Source of the DNA: Flammula alnicola
Lineage: Eukaryota > Basidiomycota > Agaricomycetes > Agaricales > Strophariaceae
NCBI GenBank assembly: GCA_015499995.1
Contig: JADNRV010000049.1
Coordinates: 124,001-188,000 of the forward strand
Length of the DNA: 64,000 bases
Reading direction: 5' to 3'
The notes below the pieces were generated by a model, which saw only the letters and a program-made list of their open reading frames with translations, was not told the origin of the DNA and made no database searches. The position numbers and the translations under genes are program-made. Shown here one piece after another: positions 1 to 10,087 of the stretch; the first letter of the stretch is position 1, and the number at the start of each line of letters is the position of its first letter.

Positions 1-676
1 TCCTGGTGGATTGGATTGTGGTCGTCGAAGACAAAAGAGGGAGCGGCGCTGATGGGCGCCTAAGTACGGAGTATTTGGGAAGTTGTGTAGATAGCCAATG
101 TTGTGACTCACTCTGCTTGATGCTCTTGCTCAATGGCTCATGCTCCTCACAGTTGTTTTCCAAATCAAGGTGGGGGTAGATTGACTAAAGGCCACTAAGT
201 TTTACAAATGTGGGTATATAGAGATTTTTCCTAGCGCACGCGTACTCTTGCATCACCAGGCCCAAGAAATCAGGAGTTAAATCAAATATAGTGCTAGAGT
301 GTCCATTTGAAATTGATAAGGGGTCCTTGATCTTGTGAAATGATATTGTCAGCCGCACACAGGATAGGAGGCCAGAGGTTGCTTTAGTGTGGGTGCAAGT
401 GAACTGCGCTCGTCCTTGCTCAAGGGACGGTCAGTATTCCACGGTGGACCAGTCCATGTCCACTGCTCATCGCACATATAAGTGGGGTGTCCTCCTGCAT
501 ACAGCATATCATCTCGTTGCACTTGGTGTCAGCTATCAAAAGGAGTGAGAGGTGCGGATGTGATCGAGAATCGAGATAAAATAAAGAAAACAGAAAAAAA
601 ACGGAAAGAATTTTGAAAATAAGGGCTCCTACCGGCCATATGGTTCTTCCAGGCTTGGTATCCCATCCTTCCATCT

Positions 677-835
677 AGTGAATGTCCCGGGTAACCCCCG
701 GGTAAAATTTCCTGACCCATACCCATACCCGTCGAAACCCGTACCTGTACCCGTGAGGTACGGGTTTACACAGGTATATGGGTGGGGGGTATGCAAAAAC
801 CCGAAGGGTCGATGCTACCTGCTCTCAGGGTGGTC
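677..835. repeat. GGGTA-rich dispersed repeat, copy 1
   Basis: The sequence starts with TAGTGAATGTCCCGGGTAAC and continues with runs built from ACCCATACCC, ACCCGTACC and their complement GTACGGGTTT. The start resembles the start of the copy at 4652 (TAGTGATGGACACGGATAAC). It belongs to a family scattered through the first 10 kb, some of whose copies look like short inverted-repeat elements. The right boundary is not clear. Confidence 0.55.
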
Positions 836-1417
836 AGAAAATAGGTGAAATGTGGCCAAAAGACCTCGCCGATGCACTCAGAACGTCAATTGACGGGAGA
901 GTGATCATCTGCGAGGATCTAAGATCTGGCTAAGCAGCGACGACGGTTCGCACTACCTGAAGGGTGGCATTTTTTCGCAGCCACGAGCCATTTCGAGCTA
1001 TCAGCACTGAACGCCAATGTTTGTACTGGCCATGCAAGGCCACGGCGTTGGCATCGTTGGCGTCATGGTCGTGGTGGCCATAGCATCAAAAGAGGGCAAG
1101 TTCTGCACGTAAAACGAAGGGGTTAATAAGTAGCTGTGCCATGTATTGAGGGCTGTGACGTACCTTGCACCTGTTTCCTCATCATGTTCCCCTACTACAG
1201 CACTTGGCACCTCTTCTTGTTTGCCTTTCCCTACTCGTTAGCCCTATGAGGTTGGCATTGCTGTGCTGCAGATTGGAGGTTATAGCCGTCGTTGTTGGCT
1301 GAAGCGATGGATTTGAGGAGGTGGTGGTGGGAGGAAAGGAAGTAAGGCGGAAGTAGACATCGATTGCCCAATTCGTGACCTATGCAATCTTCAAACTCCG
1401 ATGCCGCGTTGCCGAAC

Positions 1418-1540
1418 GTACCCTCACACCCGCTTTACGGGTACGGGTTTGGTGGGGGTACAGATTCTCGTACCCGTACCCGTACCCCCACTTACCCGTA
1501 GCACTTACCCACGCAGGTTTCTGTACCCATGTCGATCACT
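1418..1540. repeat. GGGTA-rich dispersed repeat, copy 2
   Basis: Contains GGGTACGGGTTTGG followed by a perfect short tandem of CCCGTA units near 1471-1490 and then ACTTACCCGTAGCAC. The two halves are partly complementary (CGGGTACGGG against CCCGTACCCG), so the transcript or single strand could fold back. Same sequence character as the copies near 677, 4652, 6980 and 9043. Confidence 0.5.
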
Positions 1541-2149
1541 ACTTCCATCAGCGTGGATCATGCTTGGAGTTGTGCTTTCATCCTGGTAGGCAATGGTACA
1601 CCTTGAGCGCAAAGCAGAGCTTGCCGAGGTGCGTTCTCATGACAGTTGCATGTGAAATACAGTTCCTGGGGAGAGATGAAAAGAAGTGAGAGTACAGGGG
1701 TTTTCGGAGTAGGGAAAGGATGTGATAAAGAGTGTACGCGAAGTTATTAGAAGTGGGCAGAAAGGGTATGTTATGCGAGATATTTAAATTGACTGTCGAG
1801 CAGTTTGTGCACAGCTTGATCAGCATCATGTGGAAATTCAGACTTGCCTGCTCTTTCTACATGCATGCTATCCATCTCCTCCACAATATTTACAGAGGAT
1901 GGGAGGAGGGAGAATGGGACTTAGTAGTGGAAACCAACATTTGAATTTTGAATTTGAACATCATCTTTGTCACACGTGATTTAGTGGACGCCAAATGATC
2001 ATCCAGAGCTAGATAAAACATTGAACAAGTCTCATCTATGTAGCTACAAGTCTACAGCCCTATGTAAGTCCATGTAATTCCTGCATTATACACAACTCTA
2101 CATAAAAATCCCTGTTCTACATGGCTAAAACTTGTTTCCAGATGTGGTG

Positions 2150-3260
2150 TTCCATCGAGTTCTCATAGTTTATAATTCTATAATAACTGGAACATGTTTA
2201 CCCAACATTTACTACTGCAGAGCACTCTTCCCAATGGTCGACCAAAAATATCACTCCTCACTTTGCAGGCTGACCTCAAGATCAAGGAAGGCATCATCAT
2301 CTATGATTGCCACTCGGACTCCCCATACCACCTGAAGAGGCCACAGTTCCATGATGATTTGGAGGGTGGCACCTACACCATTAATGACATCATCTCTCTT
2401 CACTCTTTCCTTTGTAATAAAGTCAAGGAGACTATGGTGAGCATGCTCCTCAATGGGACTTACTGGGGCCATAAAATACCAGCACTATTGTCCTGACCAA
2501 ATGTTCATCTTCCTCAGCCTTTCACTGTTTTTGGAAAGAGCATGCCTCCTTTCCACTCACCGTCTTCTTGAGCAGCATTGGCTCTCTCATTTCTGACCCC
2601 TCCTTAAATTCTGCTGGTTGGGACTTTAGCCCGTCAGCAATGTATTTGGACCTCTTTGCAAAATTTTTCTTGATTCAATTGAGGAACTACATAAGTCCAA
2701 CATTCAATTACTTTGCACCTCAGGCTAATTTACTGATTTTTTGAACAAGGCTCAAGAGCTCTGGGAGGCATTCTTGATCACCATCCATCTGACTGCTACG
2801 AAAGTAGTTATCGTCTTTCTGACACACAAGAAAGTTATACCTGCTGCTGGTATCTGGAATTCAGCTGATGCCTATTCTGACTGCACGTGGTCTATTATCA
2901 AGTCAATCTACCCCCTCACCAGGGACAAAGACATTGCCCTTGTCCAACTCTATTTATCTCTATCAACTTGGCACACAGCCATCACTGTCATCAATGCCCT
3001 TGATGTCGAAGTCATCATGTTCTCAATGTGGCATGCCAAACAGGGCAAGTTTGATATCAGCAGAGACTGTATATGCCTTACAGTGATGCTGGTGAGTCAG
3101 TATGTCTTCATGGTTTCAAGATTCAAACTTATCTATTTATTGATTTTATAGATCGATGAGGAACTTTATAGCATTTATTACTCCTGAAATACTAACAGTG
3201 AAAGGTGGTCGGAAATGCAGCAGCTGAGTTCATTCTTCCAATGCAAGCTCTAGAAGTATA
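2150..3260 (+). pseudogene. Coding-like remnants, unrecognised
   Basis: Two stretches read like old coding sequence: 2194-2496 (about 100 codons, including KIKEGIIIYDCHSDSPYH and KVKETMVSMLLNGTYWGHK) and 2741-3151 (about 136 codons, including ATKVVIVFLTHKKVIPAAG and TLTRDK-like segments). Amino-acid composition is protein-like, but I recognise no family, and start codons and splice joins cannot be placed with confidence. A degraded transposon or host gene is possible. They sit in an AT-rich, repeat-bearing island, which favours decay. Confidence 0.25.
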
Positions 3261-4651
3261 AATTCCATCAGGATGCATGTGCTGGGTTTATGGACCCCAA
3301 ATCACCACACCACCATGCCTGTAACAATCTTCTTGTGAGCTTCCAATGCCAACTTGGCCTTGAGTGAGTGGCAAGGCACAAGATCCCCCCAACCCCCCTT
3401 GGTAGTGACTATGGCCAAACTGTTGGAATATCAATGAGCAGTAAAGAGACCGCGAGCAGCTAGCTCTGAACGGACTACTATTCTTCTTACCTGAGCTATT
3501 TTTAGCACTTAGTAAAGCTTACAATGTAGTCTAAATGTTACCAGTCCAGACATTACAATGACAAGACTACTAAGGACTAGAGGAAACTATGCAAGATAAC
3601 AAGGAATGCACAGTTTAATAAAGGCATTATTATTAGTAACTATTGAGATAATAGTCAATATATCTAATGAAGTGTACGGAAACAAGCACCTTTCAGTAAT
3701 ATCTTAACCATCCAGCCTATAGCAGGCGCAGATCTCTAGATTAAAGAACAGACATCTAGGCACACTACAGGATAGGTTGTGTGATATTGCTGAAGGCATT
3801 GAGGACAGTGAAGCAGCAGGGTAAAGCAGATGCCCATAGACATGCCTGTAGCAATGCCGATCATAAGCTCAGATCAAAGGGATACCTAATTAGGAACACA
3901 TATCATATCAGGTAATAATTGGTTACAGGAAGATTTCCGGGGTGCATGACTGGACATAGCGAGATCCCAGATGCATGCTGAGGGTACCAAGGTACTGGGT
4001 ACAAAGGATGAAGGGTTACAACCCTAATCACAAGTATTATCACAGACAGAATGGGTGTGGTTTGCCTGAGCATCTCTGATGAGACATAGGCATGTCTATG
4101 CTCTGGTCAGTCAATAACCAACGACAGGACAAGATACCAATGAAAATGGAAGGTCACGAGCCTGTATACCACACGGTCAAGAAGGAATAAGTCAAAACAA
4201 ACCTAGTGTATACACTAGCCAGTGCATCTCTGCACTTTCTGCTGCCAGCAATGACCTATGCAGTGTTTGTCACTCAGTCGCTTCAAAAGAGCTCACTAAT
4301 TCCATATTTATTACAAAGTGCATGGCTGGCTAAGTAGAGTGCTTGTAATGAGCACTTGTAATGTAGTGTCTCTTGCTGCTGACTTACAAGAGAAAATTGT
4401 GAACTCCTCAAATCTGGACAGCAAAGCTACTGATGCACTAAAGATCCTACTAGAAGATGGACCATGAAACCTGCAAAAAGAACTGGAAGATTGGAGTACC
4501 ACTGAAACAAATGGCAAATGACTACAGTTCTATAAAGGAAAAAACTATATTCCAAACAGTCAAGACTTATGACATAAAATAACCCTCTAGTGGATAAAAA
4601 GATTCTGAAACTTCTGATGATTCCAGATCCAACAAGAGAGATCATTAAAGA
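3261..4651. other. Intergenic, possible old retroelement debris
   Basis: There is no gene I can support. At 3420 the sequence TGTTGGAATATC looks like the start of a copia-type LTR, but I could not find a matching terminus, target duplication or second copy. The rest is AT-rich and featureless at the level I can read. Confidence 0.4.
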
Positions 4652-4935
4652 CTAGTGATGGACACGGATAACCCACAGGCCAATTTTTGTTGACCCATAC
4701 CTATACCCACCAAAACCTGCACCGGTGGCCAGGGACCTGTGGGTACAGAAATCTGGGCAGGTAGTAACTAAAGAATGACATTTCAGAGTTTTCTGAGTGC
4801 CAGCTGAAAACCCGTGACCCAGACGTACCTGCCATACCCATACCCATAAACTCGCACAGGTGTCACCACCTAAAGACCCAAAGAATGACCCACTCATAAT
4901 GTCCTTGATATTGAAGGGTAATAACAGGATACCCA
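4652..4935. repeat. GGGTA-rich dispersed repeat, copy 3
   Basis: Begins TAGTGATGGACACGGATAAC, closely like the left end of the MITE at 6980 (TAGTGATGGGCACTGG). It continues with ACCCATACCTATACCCACC and, further in, CATACCCATACCCATAAAC and CACAGGTGTCACC. The same phrase CAGAGTTTTCTGAGTGC..GCTGAAA, in inverted form, is found in the 6980 element (CAGCACTCAGAAAACTCTG), so the two are related. I could not define the right end. Confidence 0.55.
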
Positions 4936-5188
4936 GGTATGTGGTTCATCATACAGGGCAAAAAATCAAAATCTTATGTTGAAGAATAGGTAAATTCAAT
5001 TTTTATGATTATTCAATATATGCTAATGACTTATTAACTCAGATTTGAATGACCCTTCCATTGAAACAATCTCCCCTTGATATGCACATGGAATATATGC
5101 ATTACAATAAATTCTGAACATTGGTCATCGATCAAACTATGATCAAAGATTCCTTCAGGTCTTGGCTTTCAGTTCTGAAGTCATATGA

Positions 5189-5626
5189 TTGTGTGATAGA
5201 AGTTCTGGATCTTTCTATATCTTATATGTGATTTTTTTTTTTATTTGGGTGCAGAATCTGAATTGTAACAGGGGAAATGAATATGGAATAACTGAAGCCA
5301 ATCTAAATCAATTCAAAGCTAGGCTCAACCAAGTGATGATCTCAGTTACCATGTGGCCACCTCCACACTGGGTGGAGAGACCAGGCCAAAAAGACAGACT
5401 TATCCAACACCTCAAACTAATAGCAAATGAAATGGAGACCACACATCCAGAAACTGTGGTTCTTCAATATTCAGAACCCATACCATCAGGGTCAGTTCTC
5501 AAAAGAACCCACAGTGACTCACAGCACCATATAGTGCTCCCCAACAACAGTGGGCACTCATGGGAATTCTTTCCAGGACCATCAAACTTGGTTTGGCTTT
5601 CTCAGAATTACATTGAAGAATAGATG
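5189..5626 (+). pseudogene. Coding-like remnant, unrecognised
   Basis: About 144 codons are open, with a plausible protein composition in the second half (NLNQFKARLNQVMISVTMW and ERPGQKDRLIQHLKLIANEM). I do not recognise it, and there is no convincing start codon context. It may be an exon of an AT-rich orphan gene or a decayed element. Confidence 0.2.
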
Positions 5627-6668
5627 AATGAAGGATTGTCATTATGAATAGAACCATTCAATACATTGTACACATGGTTTCTGTCCAGCAAGAGATCTGT
5701 CAAGTGCTCAAATCAAAACTGGTAGAAGAATATTACAGCTTGGAGGAATAGAGGTGAGTCACTTTTTATGAAATATGACCAGTCAATTGAAACATCTTGA
5801 AGCTGAATAAAATGCAAGGACATCAAGCCAAACCAGTTTGATATCTGAAATGTATAAGTAAATACAAACTGAATGATACCATTATTATTGAGAAATGTGC
5901 AGAGGAAATGGTTCAGCTGTTTAGATGACATTCCGGGATAGCATGAGATTAGCACTTAAAATAGATTTCACCAACTCTAAATGATTTCTGCATCCTCCTG
6001 GTCTCCATTTATTTGTCCCCTCCCTGTTTTATAACTAGTTATAATCTACTTGTAATTATAAATCTAATGATATCAATTTTGTCCAGAAATGAGGGCAGGA
6101 AGGGTGTTAAAGGACATTCTAAAATTAGATGGAAAGTGTCAGTGTGATATTTTTAGACACTAGTGCTTGTACTGGTTTATTATCTATAGACTTGGAGGGA
6201 TGAGGGCCGATGCTTCGCACGGCAATACGAGGACCCGGTTGGGGTAGTATTGACATTGGCAATAGTAATAGTATTGACATTGTATGCAATAGATTAGATT
6301 AGATTAGTGTCACGTGTGACCAGAGGTGGATCAATGTAATTCGATTGATTCTCATCACTTTTCAATCACACCAGAACTGCCCCGACCATATGTTTCATTG
6401 TTTTCTCTTTTTTCCTCTGGTTTTATGTCATAAAAAGCGAAGCTGACACTCATTTGACTGTGTAGGTAGACTTAAAACTTAATCAATGAACAATCAGATG
6501 GGTAACTCAACTCCCATGATCACAGATTATATTACAGTTCTCCTCCTTTTGGCCATTGGTAAGTTCCTGGGTCGACTAATGTGTTTGAGAGTTGCTAAAC
6601 AAAACTACCAGCGATACTACTTGCATATAACGTGCTCCATGGAGACCAAAAAATGAACAATGGGTCCA

Positions 6669-6741
6669 ATGGGATGCAGGGGGGACAAGGAGGACAAGAT
6701 GGGGGACAGGGAGGACGAGGTGGGAGACAGGGAGGACGAGG
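6669..6741 (+). repeat. G-rich minisatellite GGACAGGGAGGACGAGGT
   Basis: A short purine-rich tandem repeat: GGACAAGGAGGACAAGATGG, then two near-identical copies of GACAGGGAGGACGAGGT. In one frame it encodes Gly/Gln/Arg repeats (GQGGRGGRQGGRG), flanked by a short open frame 6632-6823 without family features. Multiple GG and GGG tracts make it a candidate G-quadruplex former. Whether it is coding cannot be decided from sequence. Confidence 0.6.
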
Positions 6742-6979
6742 TCAGCCTGCGCGTCATTGTGAGTGTTCCATCTGCTCTACGAATCGACGAATTGAACGGA
6801 CTTCCTATTTCAGTATAGTTTGAGAGCCCCCCTCTGTATATGCCTTGAACATTGTTCATAGTATGTGGTAGTTTCACGTGAACATCACAATCTTCAATCC
6901 GCGATTTTGAAAATCGAACTGAGTCATCGTAGTGCACCTCTCTGAACAACTGTGCATATGGAAAGATTTAACCCAAGTA

Positions 6980-7404
6980 GTGATGGGCACTGGTATTGAC
7001 ACCTGTGTGGATTTGCGGGTATGGGTCTAGCAGGTACAGGTGCAGGTGGGCATCAAGATCGAGTCACCCTTAGGTGAACCTGTACCTGTGATCTAGGTCA
7101 TGGGATTTCAGCCAGCACTCAGAAAACTCTGAAATGCACATGAAGCATGTGCAATATTGTTCTGCCAGCACACAATTGTGAACTGCCTGTAGGTTCACAC
7201 ATCACAAGTTGTGAATTACTGCTTTAGGCTTTTACTGGGGTTCACAGTTCTCATGATACCCCCATCAAACCCGCATGGGTTTCTGTATCCATGGGTCCCC
7301 TGCAAACCTGCACCTGCAAGCACGGGATCTCATACCTGTGGCCACAGGTGCGGTACAGGTGAATGTCAACAAAAATTTGCCTACAGGTTACTCATGCCCA
7401 TCAC
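6980..7404. mobile_element. MITE with TA target site and 10-bp terminal inverted repeats
   Basis: The left end is GTGATGGGCA and the right end is its exact complement TGCCCATCAC. Both are flanked by the dinucleotide TA, at 6978-6979 and 7405-7406. A 425-bp non-coding interior with TA duplication and short inverted termini is typical of Tc1/mariner-type MITEs. The interior is rich in ACCTGT and ACAGGT phrases (GCAGGTACAGGTGCAGGTGG, TACCTGTGGCCACAGGTGCG), shared with the GGGTA-rich repeats at 677, 4652 and 9043, so this is probably the best preserved copy of that family. No transposase is encoded. Confidence 0.7.
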
Positions 7405-7406
7405 TA

Positions 7407-8197
7407 ACCCAGAGAGAACATCGAAACAAGAATGATTGTCATCAAAGCAGGAGTTCAAATGTTTTGTGTATAAAGTTCATGACTCATTATATTCAGCAAA
7501 GTGCAATTGAAATGGAGGTCCCTCAACATTGAATGTCTTCTGTCAGATGGCTATTTCTTTGTTCTTTGATAAAAATGGTAGAGCACACTACTTCATCAGC
7601 AAAGTTGAGAGGATGAATACAGCAAGCCTCTGGACAAATTTGCACAAGAAGAACACCACAATGATCAATGACTTTCAGCAGGTGCTTTATCATTGGATAG
7701 TAGATAGAAATATCAATATTACCATTCAAAATTATCCAAGTGTTCATCTGTGAGCATTCACACTGGACAAACATGACCAATTTTTGAATACTTACCCATC
7801 ACTTTTGAGATTCCACTGCAAACTTTAAAATTCTTTTGGGAAGCACAGCCACCAGGTAAAAATAAAGTGTCGGGATGCCGCCCAGCTGTCCAAAACAAGC
7901 TGAGGCATACCTTGTCATGTGACGGCCTTGCAAGTCATGTTTCTTTCTGTTTCTTTTGAATCTTTAATTATTGACATGTCTTCCTTCGCTGTGCATGCAA
8001 CTTTGAGCTCGCCTATATACCTGCTCTTGCTGGTTCACTGAGCACCCTATTTATTATTTATTCTATGAATATGAGGCATCTCCCCACTCAATTCACCAGT
8101 GGCCCTTTGTTTCTGTGGGAAACTTTCACCTGTAGGTCACCTCATCATGTTCTATCCTGCCTCGCCCTGTCTAAATAATTTTTTTTGCACTTTCCAG
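7407..8197. other. Intergenic
   Basis: No supported gene. TTACCCATCAC at about 7788 resembles the right end of the neighbouring MITE family but has no partner that I can place. Confidence 0.4.
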
Positions 8198-8593
8198 ATG
8201 CCTCTCAGAAGCTTTCAGGAAACTCAGGATGTCATGCCTGCAAACAAGGGGCAAAAGAAGTGTGCTGGCAATGCCTATAGAGCGGGCGAGCAGAGCGGAA
8301 AGAAGGCAAAGAAGGTTTCATTTATTACTGGTTTGATTAGTGCAGCTGGGTAAGTCTTTCATGTATCCAAATTTTATGATACTGTTCACTGACACAAAAC
8401 CTTTGCGCCTCAAAGTTCCATGCCTGTTCCCCCACGCTCAGCAAACGATGTCATAGTTCAGCCCCCAGCCCTGCGGGAATCTCCTGCACTCACAGGCCAT
8501 GCATCTCAGTTGCCTCCAATGACTGTGACACATCCTGACCCTAATTCACCACTGCGGCACTCCTACTACCATGAGAAAACATATTTGTACTAA
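8198..8593 (+). CDS. Small two-exon orphan protein, Lys-rich N-half and Pro-rich C-half
   Basis: I do not recognise this gene. Exon 1 (8198-8349) ends at GTAAGT in phase 2. Exon 2 (8416-8593) begins after a CAAAG acceptor and continues in frame to TAA, giving 109 residues. The first half is basic (GKKAKKVS, GQKKCAG), and a short hydrophobic end to exon 1 (FITGLISAAG) crosses the intron. The second half is proline-rich (PVPPRSA, QPPALRESP). The frame-consistent splice is the main support for a real gene. It lies inside a repeat-rich AT island, so a transposon-captured or recently born gene is possible. Function unknown. Confidence 0.4.
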
Positions 8594-10087
8594 TAATTTT
8601 TGTCATCATCTTGTTTTGTATGAAGAACAATTTGTATTCAATAAATATATATAACTATTTAGTTCATTATGAGCTCTGTGACTGACATTGCCTGTGTGCT
8701 ATCGACTTTTGACCTTTTGACGAACCTTCGAGCTTCAACCTTGTGAAAACCTTCTCGGACTTGCCATGCATACACGGGTGATGGGACAGGGTTTCTGGTT
8801 CACCATAAGGTTTATGTACATAACAAGATACAGAATACTTGCTACAGAGTTCATTAAAGCAGTCAGACCTGAAGACAAATGAAGACGGCGTCCAACAAGG
8901 GCCCAAACAGTGCAAAGGGTTGGCAACACGTCATCGATAAACATCAGCATCTATATTGGGCTGCAAAGCCAAATAATCGAGTTGAATCAACAAAGGTGCA
9001 TTTTAGTTGGGTGGCTGTGCTTTCCCAAAAGAATTAAAGTTTGCAGCGGAAAGTGGATAACTCTTACCCATACCTGTATCTGTTGATACTCTTACCCATG
9101 ACCCATACAGGTCATCCAAACCCATGCATTTTCCTTGAAATTGAGGGTTCAAGCTTGCAAGGCTACAAATATAGCCTAGTTTAGCATTGGTGTGTGGAAA
9201 ATGACTCACAATATTCTAATAATAAGAACTGAAAACATAAAAAAAAACACATATCTAAGCAAATGTGATGCATGCACTGCCAGTAGGCTCAAGATAGGTG
9301 TAACACCAATAAAGTGCAAGGGTTCCAGGACCCCAAGACTAGACATCAAATAGCAGATCAATACTGAAATGTAGACCATGTCCTTCTTGGCAATGATAGA
9401 TAGTCACAATTTCTTGTAGAACAGGAAAAAGCAAGAAAAAGTGAAAGAAAATAAGCAGCATGTATTAATAGAAGGGTATAAGGGTATGGGTGGCCAACCC
9501 AGTATCCATCCCAAAAAAGGAAAAAGAAGATGATCTTTAACCAAAACCAGGCATGGTTTCTTTTTAAGGTTGGGTACTGGGTAGGGCCAATTGAACAATG
9601 TTAATGGGCAGAGCTTATTTTTAGCATGTTTCCATCTTTAACCAATTGGTTTGGTCTCAATATCTGCTATTCCACCTATCTTTGCCACAGTCCAGATTGC
9701 AATATACTCATTATCAAGGCATTCATGTCAGAACCATACATCTATCCAATTTTTTCCAATTAAAGAGTGTAAGTGTACCACCATACAGGATGAGTAATGA
9801 TCAAAGAAAAGTTATCCATAAATTTCTAAAGTTTGTTATCAAGACAGACAATGTGAATAGATCAAGTCAAATAGACAGACATGAAAATGAAAATCCGGGG
9901 ATGGAATGTACAATTGACAAGCAACAAAAGACAAAAAGAGGCAATATAGACATATGTATGTATGTATACTGGAGGAGTAGTGGGCTGTCTCAAACTCACA
10001 CAAGGACAGAAAGATATAGATAATTATGGTTATGAAAAAATGAGAGTAGAAATAGTATATAGCAATGAAAAAAAGAAGCAGTGCCAA
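8594..10087. other. Intergenic with repeat fragments
   Basis: No supported gene. It holds GGGTA-type fragments at about 9043-9130 and 9470-9590, and the 3' flank of the serine-rich gene that ends at 10088. Confidence 0.5.
9043..9130. repeat. GGGTA-rich dispersed repeat, copy 4
   Basis: The fragment contains CTTACCCATACCTGTATCTG, then CTCTTACCCATGACCCATAC and AGGTCATCCAAACCCATGC, which is the same vocabulary as the elements at 677, 4652 and 6980. It has no clear termini and is probably a truncated copy. Confidence 0.45.

Larger units (their letters stand above)
1..2150. other. Gene-poor AT-rich region with repeat fragments
   Basis: I find no credible gene here. Open frames are short and in conflict, and none shows a recognisable domain or a splice-consistent exon series. 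The stretch is AT-rich compared with the gene blocks further right and contains two GGGTA-rich repeat fragments, listed separately. It looks like repeat-derived or intergenic DNA. Confidence 0.6.

Noticed and set aside
3420..4320. Possible copia-type solo LTR starting TGTTGGAATATC
   Set aside because: No matching end, no target duplication and no second copy could be found by eye.
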